A stretch of DNA of 12,609 bases from Phycisphaerales bacterium UBA2218 (GTDB lineage Bacteria > Planctomycetota > Phycisphaerae > Sedimentisphaerales > Anaerobacaceae): positions 25,574 to 38,182 of the forward strand of contig DCUI01000056.1 in assembly GCA_002327785.1 (NCBI GenBank), given 5' to 3'. Below are positions 7,410-12,609 of the stretch, piece after piece. The notes under the pieces were generated by a model, which was not told where the DNA came from, did no database searches, and saw only the letters and a program-made list of their open reading frames with translations. Numbering within the stretch: the stretch's first letter is position 1; each line of letters begins with the position of its first letter. A program made the translations under genes and the position numbers.

Positions 7410-7496
7410 GGTTAAATTGTGAAATTATCAAATATTTCGTGGTTCGTTCGCAAAATGGTCGTATTTTAGACCTTTAACCATTCAATTTTGCGAGCG
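7410..7496. repeat. Interleaved inverted repeats in AT-rich DNA upstream of panB
   Basis: CGTTCGCAAAAT (7445-7456) pairs with ATTTTGCGAGCG (7485-7496) over 12 bp, one pair being a G-T wobble. Its loop holds GGTC (7457-7460) and GACC (7469-7472). A second pair, GGTTAAA (7410-7416) with TTTAACC (7473-7479), crosses the first, so as RNA the two would form either a pseudoknot or two competing folds. As DNA the long dyad could equally be a regulator binding site. It lies 64 bp upstream of the panB start. Confidence 0.45.
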
Positions 7497-7559
7497 AGGG
7501 TCAGTTCTGTTCCATGATCCTAACCAAGAACTTGTTACTTCTGTGTGGAATCGTCAACG

Positions 7560-8414
7560 ATGGAAAACCGCATCACGATTGCGGATCTGCTGAAAGCCAA
7601 ACAGGAACACCGTCGAATCGTCGCGGTGAGTTGCTATGACTACACGACCGCACGCCTTGTCGCGCAGGCTCAGGTGGATATGATCCTGGTCGGCGATACG
7701 GCCGCCGAGTTTGTGCTCGGACACGACAGCACGCTTCCTGTATCGATGGATTTCATGGTGGCGATCACCGCCGCAGTTCGCCGAGCCGCCCCAGATGCCT
7801 ATCTCGTGGCCGACATGCCCTTCCTATCTTACCAGGCCGGCACAGCCGATGCGGTCCGCAACGCCGGACGCTTTCTTGTGGAGGCGGGTGCTCAGATGGT
7901 GAAGATCGAGGCCACCCGCGCTTACCTCAACACAATCCGCGAGGTCAGCAACGCCGGCATTCCCGTCATGGCGCACATCGGGATTCTGCCTCAATGGATC
8001 AGCACCATCGGTCGGTTCCGCGCCGAAGCGACGACGGCGGATGCGGCGATAACTCTCGTCCGTCTGGCCGAGCAGATGGCCCAGGCCGGGGCGAGCGCCC
8101 TTCTCATCGAGGGTACGGCCGCCGAGGTCGCTCAAGCCATCACCGAGCGATCCCCCCTGCTCGTGATCAGTTGCGGCTCGGGTCCGGGCTGCGATGGACA
8201 GATTCTCGTGGCGCCCGACATCCTCGGACTTTCCCTGGCGCAGTCCCCCAAGTTCGCCAAGGCCTATGCGGACCTGGGTGCCCGGTCCATCGAGGCCTTT
8301 CGAAAATACGGCGAGGAGATCAGGGCTGGCCGGTTTCCCGACGCCGAGCACAGTTATCACATGAAGCCGGGGCAGGCACAGCGATTCGAGGAATTGCTCC
8401 GCACGAACGTCTGA
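7560..8414 (+). CDS. panB: 3-methyl-2-oxobutanoate hydroxymethyltransferase (ketopantoate hydroxymethyltransferase)
   Basis: PanB transfers a hydroxymethyl group from 5,10-methylene-tetrahydrofolate to 2-oxoisovalerate to make ketopantoate, the first committed step to pantothenate and CoA. The product is 284 residues, near the family size. It shows the opening CYDYTTARL, the metal-ligand motifs VGDT, VADMP and VKIEA, the substrate segment GHDSTLPV, the catalytic glutamate in LLIEGT, the segment GPGCDGQIL, and the closing FPDAEHSYH. The expected glycine-rich GIGAG reads SCGSG, and the usual LG after VGDS reads AE, so it is a somewhat divergent member. ATG 7560 is preferred over GTG 7545: GGAA at 7547-7550 gives 9-nt spacing and MENRITIADLLKAK fits the family N-terminus. 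panC, panD and panE are not in the window. The gene is convergent with the epimerase, 20 bp away. Confidence 0.94.
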   Translation: MENRITIADLLKAKQEHRRIVAVSCYDYTTARLVAQAQVDMILVGDTAAEFVLGHDSTLPVSMDFMVAITAAVRRAAPDAYLVADMPFLSYQAGTADAVRNAGRFLVEAGAQMVKIEATRAYLNTIREVSNAGIPVMAHIGILPQWISTIGRFRAEATTADAAITLVRLAEQMAQAGASALLIEGTAAEVAQAITERSPLLVISCGSGPGCDGQILVAPDILGLSLAQSPKFAKAYADLGARSIEAFRKYGEEIRAGRFPDAEHSYHMKPGQAQRFEELLRTNV

Positions 8415-8434
8415 TCCCGGCAGGGCCACCGCAA

Positions 8435-9349
8435 TCAATACATGTATTGCAGAAGGAACTTCGCGCTCTGACGGAGGGCCGACTTCCGCATCTGGACCGA
8501 TCCCTCGTAGGCGCGATCCTCCACCTCCACGCAAACCGGCCCGCCGTAGCCTACGTCGCCCAGCACAGAGAGAAAACGCCCCCAATCCACCTCCCCCAGT
8601 CCGGGCAGCTTCGGCGTATGATATTGCAGCGGCGTCGCGAGGACGCCAACGTCGTTGAGCCGATCACGGTCCAAGCGGACATCCTTGGCGTGGACGTGAT
8701 AGATGCGATCCTTGAATTCCCATAACGGCTTGATGTAGTCCATCTGCTGCCAGACCATGTGCGATGGATCGTAGTTCAGGCCCAGATGATACGATGGGAT
8801 ATCCTCGAACATGCGACGCCAGATCTTCGGGCTGGTCGCCAGGTTCTTGCCGCCAGGCCACTCGTCGTTCGTAAAGAGCATGGGGCAGTTCTCAATACCG
8901 ATCCGCACGTCGCGATCCTGGGCATACTTCACCAGGGGTTTCCAGACCTTCAGGAACCGCGGCCAATTCTCGTCCACGGACTTCGTCCAGTCGCGCCCGA
9001 TGAACGTGGTGACGCGTCCCACCTCCAGCAGGGCCGCCGCCTGAATCACCTTCTTGAAATGCGCCAGCACACGATCTGCTTCCTCCCGATCGGGGCTCAG
9101 ATAGTTGGGGTAGTAGCCGAGCGAGCTAATCCCCACACCTGTCCCCTCCAACAGCCTGCGGACTTCATCCGCCTTCTTGCGGCCAAAGTCGGCCACGTCA
9201 AGATGCGTCACGCCTGCGTATCGCCGTTCCGCCTTCCCCTTGGGCCAGCACATTAGCTCGACACAGGAATACCCCGCCTCAAAGGCAAACTCCACGACTT
9301 GCCTGAGTGTCAAATCCGGCAGGATCGCGCTGACAAACCCGAGTCTCAT
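8435..9349 (-). CDS. Sugar phosphate isomerase/epimerase (xylose isomerase-like TIM barrel)
   Basis: This is a member of the AP-endonuclease-2/xylose-isomerase-like TIM-barrel fold, which includes sugar epimerases, keto-sugar isomerases and inosose dehydratases. It has 304 residues. Expected metal ligands are visible: E153 (GIEN), D194 and H197 (YDPSH), H220 (YHVHAKD) and E275 (VEVED). ATG 9349 has GGAG at 9357-9360, and MRLGFVSAILPDLTL is a typical start; the longer open frame upstream is antisense-like sequence within the neighbouring gene. The start overlaps the stop of the upstream oxidoreductase as ATGA (9346-9349), implying translational coupling. No signal peptide is present. The pairing with a Gfo/Idh/MocA enzyme suggests action on an oxidised sugar or cyclitol; the exact substrate cannot be read from the sequence. 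Confidence 0.9.
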   Translation of the reverse strand: MRLGFVSAILPDLTLRQVVEFAFEAGYSCVELMCWPKGKAERRYAGVTHLDVADFGRKKADEVRRLLEGTGVGISSLGYYPNYLSPDREEADRVLAHFKKVIQAAALLEVGRVTTFIGRDWTKSVDENWPRFLKVWKPLVKYAQDRDVRIGIENCPMLFTNDEWPGGKNLATSPKIWRRMFEDIPSYHLGLNYDPSHMVWQQMDYIKPLWEFKDRIYHVHAKDVRLDRDRLNDVGVLATPLQYHTPKLPGLGEVDWGRFLSVLGDVGYGGPVCVEVEDRAYEGSVQMRKSALRQSAKFLLQYMY

Positions 9350-10506
9350 GAACGATCTCCTTTCACCTGCACCCATTGTTGCGTGCGATGGCTCCGCAAG
9401 ACAGCCTCGCACAGCAGAATCTCGCGGTGGCCGTCCGCGAAGGTGGGAAACGTCGCGGGCGCCAAGAAATCCCCTGCCTTGATGTAGCTGTAGAACGCCC
9501 GGAAGCACTGTTTGAACGTGTCCGGGAAACCTTCGTTGTGCCCGCCCGGATAGGCGATACAGGACCGGGCCCAATCGGACACCAGCGAAGGGTCCCGGAT
9601 CAGGCTCTCGTTGGGCTTGTCGCGGTGGCCGATCCACAGCTCGTTCGGTTGCTCGCTGCACCAGGTCAACGCCCGCTTGGAGCCCGCGATCTCATATCGC
9701 AGGCAGTTCTTTCGTCCCGCCGTCACCTGCGACACCCACAGGCAGCCGTGAGCGTTCCCCTCGAAGCGAAGCAGGATGCAGCCGTAGTCTTCGGTCTTAA
9801 CGTCGATCGGCTCGGTCTTGACCTTGCCCTTGTCCTGCTTGCCTTTGAACGTCTCGACCTCCCCCAGCGGGCGTTTTCGCACCGGGTGAACCGTCGCCAG
9901 GTCGGCACAGACTGCCTTGACCTCCAGCCCCGTGATCGCATGGACCAAATCCAGCCAGTGCGTGCCGATATCCGCAATGGCCCGCAGGTCACCCCCCTCC
10001 TCGGCCAGCACCCGCCAATTGTAGTCCGTTGGCTTGAACAGCCAGTCCTGCACGTAGCTGCCGCAGATCGAGTATATCCGCCCGAGGTCCCCGCGATTCA
10101 TGATGTCTGCCGCCTCGACACACAGGGGATAGTAGCGGATGTTGTAGTTCACGCCCGCGGCCAACCCCGCGCGTTTCGCCAGATCGACCAACTCCGCCGA
10201 CTCGGCCGAGTTCATGGCCAATGGCTTCTCGCACATCACATGCTTGCCCGCCTTGAGAACCGCTTCGGCCATGGGGTAGTGCAGCCGGTTCGGCGTGGCG
10301 ATATGCACGGCTTGCACGTTCTCATCGGCGAGGACCTCCTCGAAATCCTGGTACGCCCTTAACGAGAGACTCCGGGCCGCACGCGCGGACTCTTCCTTCG
10401 ACACCCCCAGGATACCGGTGACTTCGGCTCCGATCCGTTTCAGCGCTTCGACGTGCACAGGCCCGATGAACCCGGCCCCCACGACGGCCACACGAACATC
10501 CAGCAT
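9346..10506 (-). CDS. Gfo/Idh/MocA-family oxidoreductase
   Basis: This is an NAD(P)-dependent dehydrogenase of the glucose-fructose oxidoreductase / inositol dehydrogenase / MocA family, usually acting on sugars or cyclitols. It has 386 residues. The N-terminal Rossmann domain shows VAVVGAGFIG (6-15), then IATPNRLHYPMAEAVLKAGK and the catalytic motif CEKPLA with K94. The C-terminal domain has GGDLRAIADIGTHWLDLVHA (171-190), where D179 and H183 fit the substrate-site DxGxH motif. ATG 10506 is clearly the start: a perfect AGGAGG lies at 10514-10519, 7 nt upstream. There is no Tat or Sec signal, so this copy is cytoplasmic, unlike many planctomycete members. Its own promoter lies just upstream and it forms a two-gene unit with the epimerase. 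Family certain, substrate unknown. Confidence 0.95.
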   Translation of the reverse strand: MLDVRVAVVGAGFIGPVHVEALKRIGAEVTGILGVSKEESARAARSLSLRAYQDFEEVLADENVQAVHIATPNRLHYPMAEAVLKAGKHVMCEKPLAMNSAESAELVDLAKRAGLAAGVNYNIRYYPLCVEAADIMNRGDLGRIYSICGSYVQDWLFKPTDYNWRVLAEEGGDLRAIADIGTHWLDLVHAITGLEVKAVCADLATVHPVRKRPLGEVETFKGKQDKGKVKTEPIDVKTEDYGCILLRFEGNAHGCLWVSQVTAGRKNCLRYEIAGSKRALTWCSEQPNELWIGHRDKPNESLIRDPSLVSDWARSCIAYPGGHNEGFPDTFKQCFRAFYSYIKAGDFLAPATFPTFADGHREILLCEAVLRSHRTQQWVQVKGDRS

Positions 10507-10543
10507 GTTTGCACCTCCTTTGCATCGGCCGGCATCAACGGAG

Positions 10544-10572
10544 ACGGTAGCACTCCGCAGGGATTCTGTCAA
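10544..10572 (-). promoter_or_regulatory. Promoter of the Gfo/Idh/MocA-epimerase pair
   Basis: On the minus strand, a perfect TTGACA (10567-10572), a 17-bp spacer and TACCGT (10544-10549), with TGC directly before the -10 box. Transcription would start near 10537, giving a leader of about 30 nt. Its architecture closely matches the promoter at 3664-3692. Confidence 0.6.
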
Positions 10573-10619
10573 CGACACACAGGAAAGGTCCCGTCATGCA
10601 GTCCGAACACACTGTACGA

Positions 10620-11612
10620 CTAACCCAGACGTTCAAAAACGGGATTCAGCGATTGAGCCATCTGTCGAAGAGTCTCCTTCTCCTTTTGCGAGATCGGGCG
10701 AAAGCTCATCGCCAGATCCAGGGCCAGCCGAAAGAGCGATTCCTCGCCCGGCGGGATCGCCGCCGTAACTGGCTGGCTTAGCGTGAAGTACAAGCCCAGC
10801 TTGGCTTCCTTGGGGTCCGTCAGCGGTTGATACCAACACTTCGGGTACTGTTGCCGCTGTGGATCGTCCTGGGGCCACTTCTGCTTCGCCATCGACTTCA
10901 AGGCCAGTCTCGCGACACCCTTCGACTTGGCCGCTTCGATCACGCGTGGGCCGAAATCGCCCTGGTAGAACGTCGCGAAGTTGATCGGAAACAGGATCGA
11001 GTCGAAGTCGTACCGCTCCATCGCGGCCAGCGCCGCCTCCTCGGAGTGGGCGGAGAAACCAAGATAGCGAACCTGCCCCTGCTTCTTCGCCTCCAGGAAG
11101 ACTTCCATCGCCCCGCCGGGACTGAATGCTATATCGACGTCCTTCTGCACGTCGGTGATCGCGTGGAGCTGGTAGAGGTCGAGATGATCGGTCCGCAGCC
11201 GCCGGAGGGATTCGGCCAGCTCGGCCGCCGCTGCCTCTTTCGTCCGCTGGGTCGTCTTGCAAGCCAGGAACACATCCTTGCGATAAGGCTCCAGCGCCGG
11301 CCCGAGCTTGATCTCGGCGTCGCCATAGCTCGGGGCGACGTCGAAGTAGTTCACCCCCTTCTCGACCGCTTCGGCGACGACGCGATTGGCATGCTCCTGC
11401 TCGACGCCGCTGACGACGAGTCCGCCGAACCCGATGATGGACAGCCGCTCGCCGGTATCGCCATACGCCCGTCGCGGCAGCTTCGAGGCATTCACACAGT
11501 CGCACTGCGCCCCGGCCCCGCTCGCGGCCCCGCTTCGCCCTCCGGCCAGCCCCCCCGCCGCCACGGAACCAGCGACCATCGCCCCACTCTTCAAGAATTC
11601 TCTGCGTTCCAT
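10620..11612 (-). CDS. Tat-exported aldo/keto reductase
   Basis: This aldo/keto reductase of 330 residues carries a twin-arginine signal: ERREFLK (2-8), then a weakly hydrophobic Ala/Gly stretch (9-35). It is therefore predicted to be folded with its nicotinamide cofactor in the cytoplasm and exported through Tat. The barrel starts near residue 45. The catalytic tetrad is intact: D91 and Y96 (FDVAPSYGDAE), K119 (ACKTTQR) and H150 (YQLHAI). The segment RTDHLDLYQLHAI is typical of the family. ATG 11612 is chosen because GGAG at 11621-11624 lies 8 nt upstream and this places the Tat motif at the N-terminus; the longer open frame adds unrelated sequence. It lies 113 bp upstream of the Gfo/Idh/MocA gene on the same strand with no terminator between, so some read-through is likely. 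The substrate is unknown, plausibly a carbohydrate or its keto form. Confidence 0.92.
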   Translation of the reverse strand: MERREFLKSGAMVAGSVAAGGLAGGRSGAASGAGAQCDCVNASKLPRRAYGDTGERLSIIGFGGLVVSGVEQEHANRVVAEAVEKGVNYFDVAPSYGDAEIKLGPALEPYRKDVFLACKTTQRTKEAAAAELAESLRRLRTDHLDLYQLHAITDVQKDVDIAFSPGGAMEVFLEAKKQGQVRYLGFSAHSEEAALAAMERYDFDSILFPINFATFYQGDFGPRVIEAAKSKGVARLALKSMAKQKWPQDDPQRQQYPKCWYQPLTDPKEAKLGLYFTLSQPVTAAIPPGEESLFRLALDLAMSFRPISQKEKETLRQMAQSLNPVFERLG

Positions 11613-11664
11613 CCCATGTTCTCCTGTGCTGGCGTCACGTGGATGCCGTTCATACTGCACCATC

Positions 11665-11693
11665 ATGGTATCGCCCCGACCACGATCATGCAA
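11665..11693 (-). promoter_or_regulatory. Candidate promoter of the Tat aldo/keto reductase
   Basis: On the minus strand, TTGCAT (11688-11693), 17 bp, TACCAT (11665-11670). The -10 region overlaps a short perfect dyad ACCAT-C-ATGGT (11659-11669). The boxes match consensus moderately; the position about 50 nt before the start codon is right. Confidence 0.4.
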
Positions 11694-11759
11694 TCTTGCT
11701 GCAAAAGAGCCGCCCCGGCACCACACGAAGATTTTTTTCAGAAATCTCAAGAATCTCCG

Positions 11760-11787
11760 TTGACATCTATGACAGATGTCATATATT
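11760..11787 (+). promoter_or_regulatory. Promoter of blaI
   Basis: A perfect TTGACA (11760-11765), a 16-bp spacer and TATATT (11782-11787). AT-rich DNA just upstream (11731-11754) could act as an UP element. The first operator palindrome fills the spacer and reaches into the -10 box; the second covers the expected start site near 11794, so a bound repressor would block RNA polymerase. Confidence 0.7.
11768..11783. promoter_or_regulatory. BlaI-type operator O1
   Basis: Perfect dyad TATGACA-GA-TGTCATA (11768-11783), lying between the -35 and -10 boxes. It is nested with a second dyad, TGACATCT (11761-11768) and AGATGTCA (11774-11781). BlaI/MecI/CopY-family operators have the general form (T/G)ACA-spacer-TGT(A/C), which this fits. 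Confidence 0.7.
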
Positions 11788-11790
11788 AGC

Positions 11791-11806
11791 TATGACATTT
11801 GTCATA
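11791..11806. promoter_or_regulatory. BlaI-type operator O2
   Basis: Perfect dyad TATGACA-TT-TGTCATA (11791-11806) with the same half-sites as O1. The centres are 23 bp apart, roughly two helical turns, so two repressor dimers could sit on nearly the same face. Its right end touches the Shine-Dalgarno of blaI (AGGAG, 11806-11810). Confidence 0.7.
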
Positions 11807-11817
11807 GGAGATAGAAG

Positions 11818-12195
11818 ATGGCCCGAAAGATGCGTCCCGCAATGAGTCCCGCTGAAACAGAAGTCCTGCGATTGGTCTGGCAATCCCAGGAAGCCACGGT
11901 GCAGCAGGTATATGATGCCCTGCCGGCCAACCGAACCGTGACCTACGTGACGGTGGCCACGCTCCTTCGCCGGCTGGAGGAGAAGGGGTATCTCAAACAC
12001 CATGTTCGCGGGAAGGCGTTCGTCTACGCGCCGGCCGCCAAGAAGGACGACGTTATCAGAAGGACGATCGGTGATTTGGTGGAGAGGCTGTTCGGCGGCA
12101 ACCCCGTGCCTCTCATGCAGCACCTGGCCCAGCACAGTGGGATTACCGACGAGGAGATCGAGAGACTGAAGGAGTTGGCGAAGAAGAAGCCGTAG
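11818..12195 (+). CDS. blaI: BlaI/MecI/CopY-family transcriptional repressor
   Basis: This is a small winged-helix repressor that binds DNA as a dimer and is inactivated by cleavage when its partner membrane peptidase is activated. It has 125 residues, the typical length. The opening MSPAETEVLRLVWQ and the winged helix ATVQQVYDALPANRTVTYVTVATLLRRLEEKGYL-type region (about 27-59) are family hallmarks; the RGKAFVYAP strand forms the wing. The C-terminal dimerisation helices include RTIGDLVERLFGG (80-92), near where family members are cleaved. ATG 11818 has AGGAG 7 nt upstream. Two operators overlap its promoter, so it is almost certainly autorepressed. The M56 peptidase gene follows after 29 bp in the same operon. 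What it controls besides itself, and whether beta-lactams are the signal, cannot be told; no beta-lactamase is visible. Confidence 0.93.
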   Translation: MARKMRPAMSPAETEVLRLVWQSQEATVQQVYDALPANRTVTYVTVATLLRRLEEKGYLKHHVRGKAFVYAPAAKKDDVIRRTIGDLVERLFGGNPVPLMQHLAQHSGITDEEIERLKELAKKKP

Positions 12196-12224
12196 TTGTG
12201 CAACCTTTGTGTGGAGCAACTGCC

Positions 12225-12609
12225 ATGAATGCATACGCAAATCACGTGGTCAACTACTTATTCGCTCAGAGCTGGCAAATCGCAATTCTGGTCGGGCTGG
12301 TGGGCCTGGCATCGCTTGCCTTGAAAAGTCGAAGTGCCCACTTGCGATATCTCTTGTGGCTGATCGTGCTGGCCAAATGCCTCGTGCCGCCGGTGTTGAC
12401 GGTGCCCGTGGCGGTCCTGCCGGAACGACCTTCAACTCCGTTCGATGGCGGGTTTGGCCTGGCAAAGGAGTACTCTGCACTCCGACCCCCCGTCGCTGTC
12501 GGCGAAGACCACGACCCACCGGACCCAGCACCTGCAAGGCTGAGCGCGCGTGAACTCGCTGCCCTTGGCTGGACAGTAGGGGTAGATAACGTAAGGTATT
12601 CTTCGCTTT
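12225..12609 (+). CDS. BlaR1/MecR1-like M56-family membrane peptidase, N-terminal part (cut by window end)
   Basis: Only the first 128 codons are present. TM1 (about 15-34, beginning QSWQIAILVGLVGLASLALK) and TM2 (about 41-63, RYLLWLIVLAKCLVPPVL) match the start of BlaR1/MecR1-type M56 proteins, including the WQ at the head of TM1 and the RYLLWLIVLAKC segment. A proline-rich, acidic stretch of about 45 residues follows, then GWTVGV, where the next membrane segment would be expected. The zinc site HEXXH and any sensor domain lie beyond the window. ATG 12225 has GGAG at 12213-12216, 8 nt upstream. Directly behind blaI, it is the expected signal-responsive protease that relieves BlaI repression. 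The final residues (DNVRYSSL) are not hydrophobic as expected after GWTVGV; a sequence error or divergence near the edge is possible. Confidence 0.82.
   Translation, partial: MNAYANHVVNYLFAQSWQIAILVGLVGLASLALKSRSAHLRYLLWLIVLAKCLVPPVLTVPVAVLPERPSTPFDGGFGLAKEYSALRPPVAVGEDHDPPDPAPARLSARELAALGWTVGVDNVRYSSL

Larger units (their letters stand above)
7189..7559 (+). ncRNA. Candidate long leader RNA of panB or separate structured RNA
   Basis: This interval has no convincing protein gene, and its right half (about 7330-7545) is clearly more AT-rich than the genes around it. Reading along the predicted plus-strand transcript: an 11-bp hairpin (7226-7254), a strong Shine-Dalgarno GGAGGAGGG with an 11-codon ORF (7267-7302), a TAGGC/GCCTA hairpin with a TTCGG loop (7299-7313), TTCCC-TGC-GGGAA (7391-7403), and then the interleaved repeats at 7410-7496. 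No plus-strand terminator was found, so read-through into panB is plausible. I compared it by eye with the conserved cores I remember for 6S, SRP, tmRNA, RNase P and common riboswitches and recognised none. The pan RNA motif, known upstream of pan genes in other phyla, is a possible relative that I cannot confirm. Confidence 0.35.

Noticed and set aside
7188..7415. 75-codon open frame from TTG 7188 to the stop at 7413-7415
   Set aside because: It has no Shine-Dalgarno at its start, GC at third positions is about half rather than high as in the real genes, and it overlaps the predicted RNA leader. A stop-free stretch of this length is not rare. It is kept only as a hint of possible decay.
8436..8449. 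Perfect 14-bp palindrome CAATACATGTATTG at the epimerase stop codon
   Set aside because: Roughly one such palindrome is expected by chance in a window of this size, and it has no T-run to make it a terminator.
9376..10362. 328-codon plus-strand open frame opposite the Gfo/Idh/MocA gene
   Set aside because: It is the antisense shadow of a strongly conserved enzyme and has no ribosome-binding site.
10504..10530. Possible -24/-12 sigma-54 promoter around TTTGCACCTCCTTTGCAT
   Set aside because: The obligatory GG of the -24 element is missing, and the CCTCCT here is the complement of the Gfo/Idh/MocA ribosome-binding site.

Overview
The window is GC-rich, gene-dense bacterial DNA. It combines housekeeping genes (dnaX, recR, rpoN, panB) with a Tat-exported aldo/keto reductase, a Gfo/Idh/MocA oxidoreductase, a xylose-isomerase-like sugar epimerase and a BlaI/M56-peptidase pair. 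That mix, and especially the exported oxidoreductases, suits Planctomycetota or a related PVC-type Gram-negative lineage. This assignment is inference from gene content; no rRNA or tRNA is present to confirm it.

Left part (1-6014, all + strand): the 3' portion of dnaX (clamp-loader tau/gamma) is followed 29 bp later by recR. rpoN (sigma-54) comes next with its own sigma-70-like promoter, then an MsbA-type ABC exporter whose first external loop carries an extra PDZ domain. dnaX contains a run of nine A at the start of its proline-rich linker, and both shifted frames stop within 17 nt, so it looks built to make a short gamma product as well as tau.

Middle (6015-8414): a ydhF-type aldo/keto reductase on the minus strand, convergent with the exporter, and panB on the plus strand. 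The 541 bp between their starts hold no convincing gene. They do hold a near-consensus promoter on the plus strand, a perfect 11-bp hairpin that reads as a terminator only on the minus strand, a Shine-Dalgarno with an 11-codon ORF, and an AT-rich block with long interleaved inverted repeats. This is the best candidate in the window for an undescribed regulatory RNA or leader.

Right part (8435-12609): a minus-strand cluster runs Tat aldo/keto reductase, then Gfo/Idh/MocA oxidoreductase and sugar epimerase. The last two genes overlap by 4 nt (ATGA) and have their own promoter; they resemble a carbohydrate or cyclitol oxidation and isomerisation unit. Divergent from this is blaI, with two perfect operator palindromes over its promoter, followed by the start of a BlaR1/MecR1-like M56 membrane peptidase cut off by the window edge.

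No CRISPR array, insertion sequence, tRNA, rRNA or prophage feature was seen.
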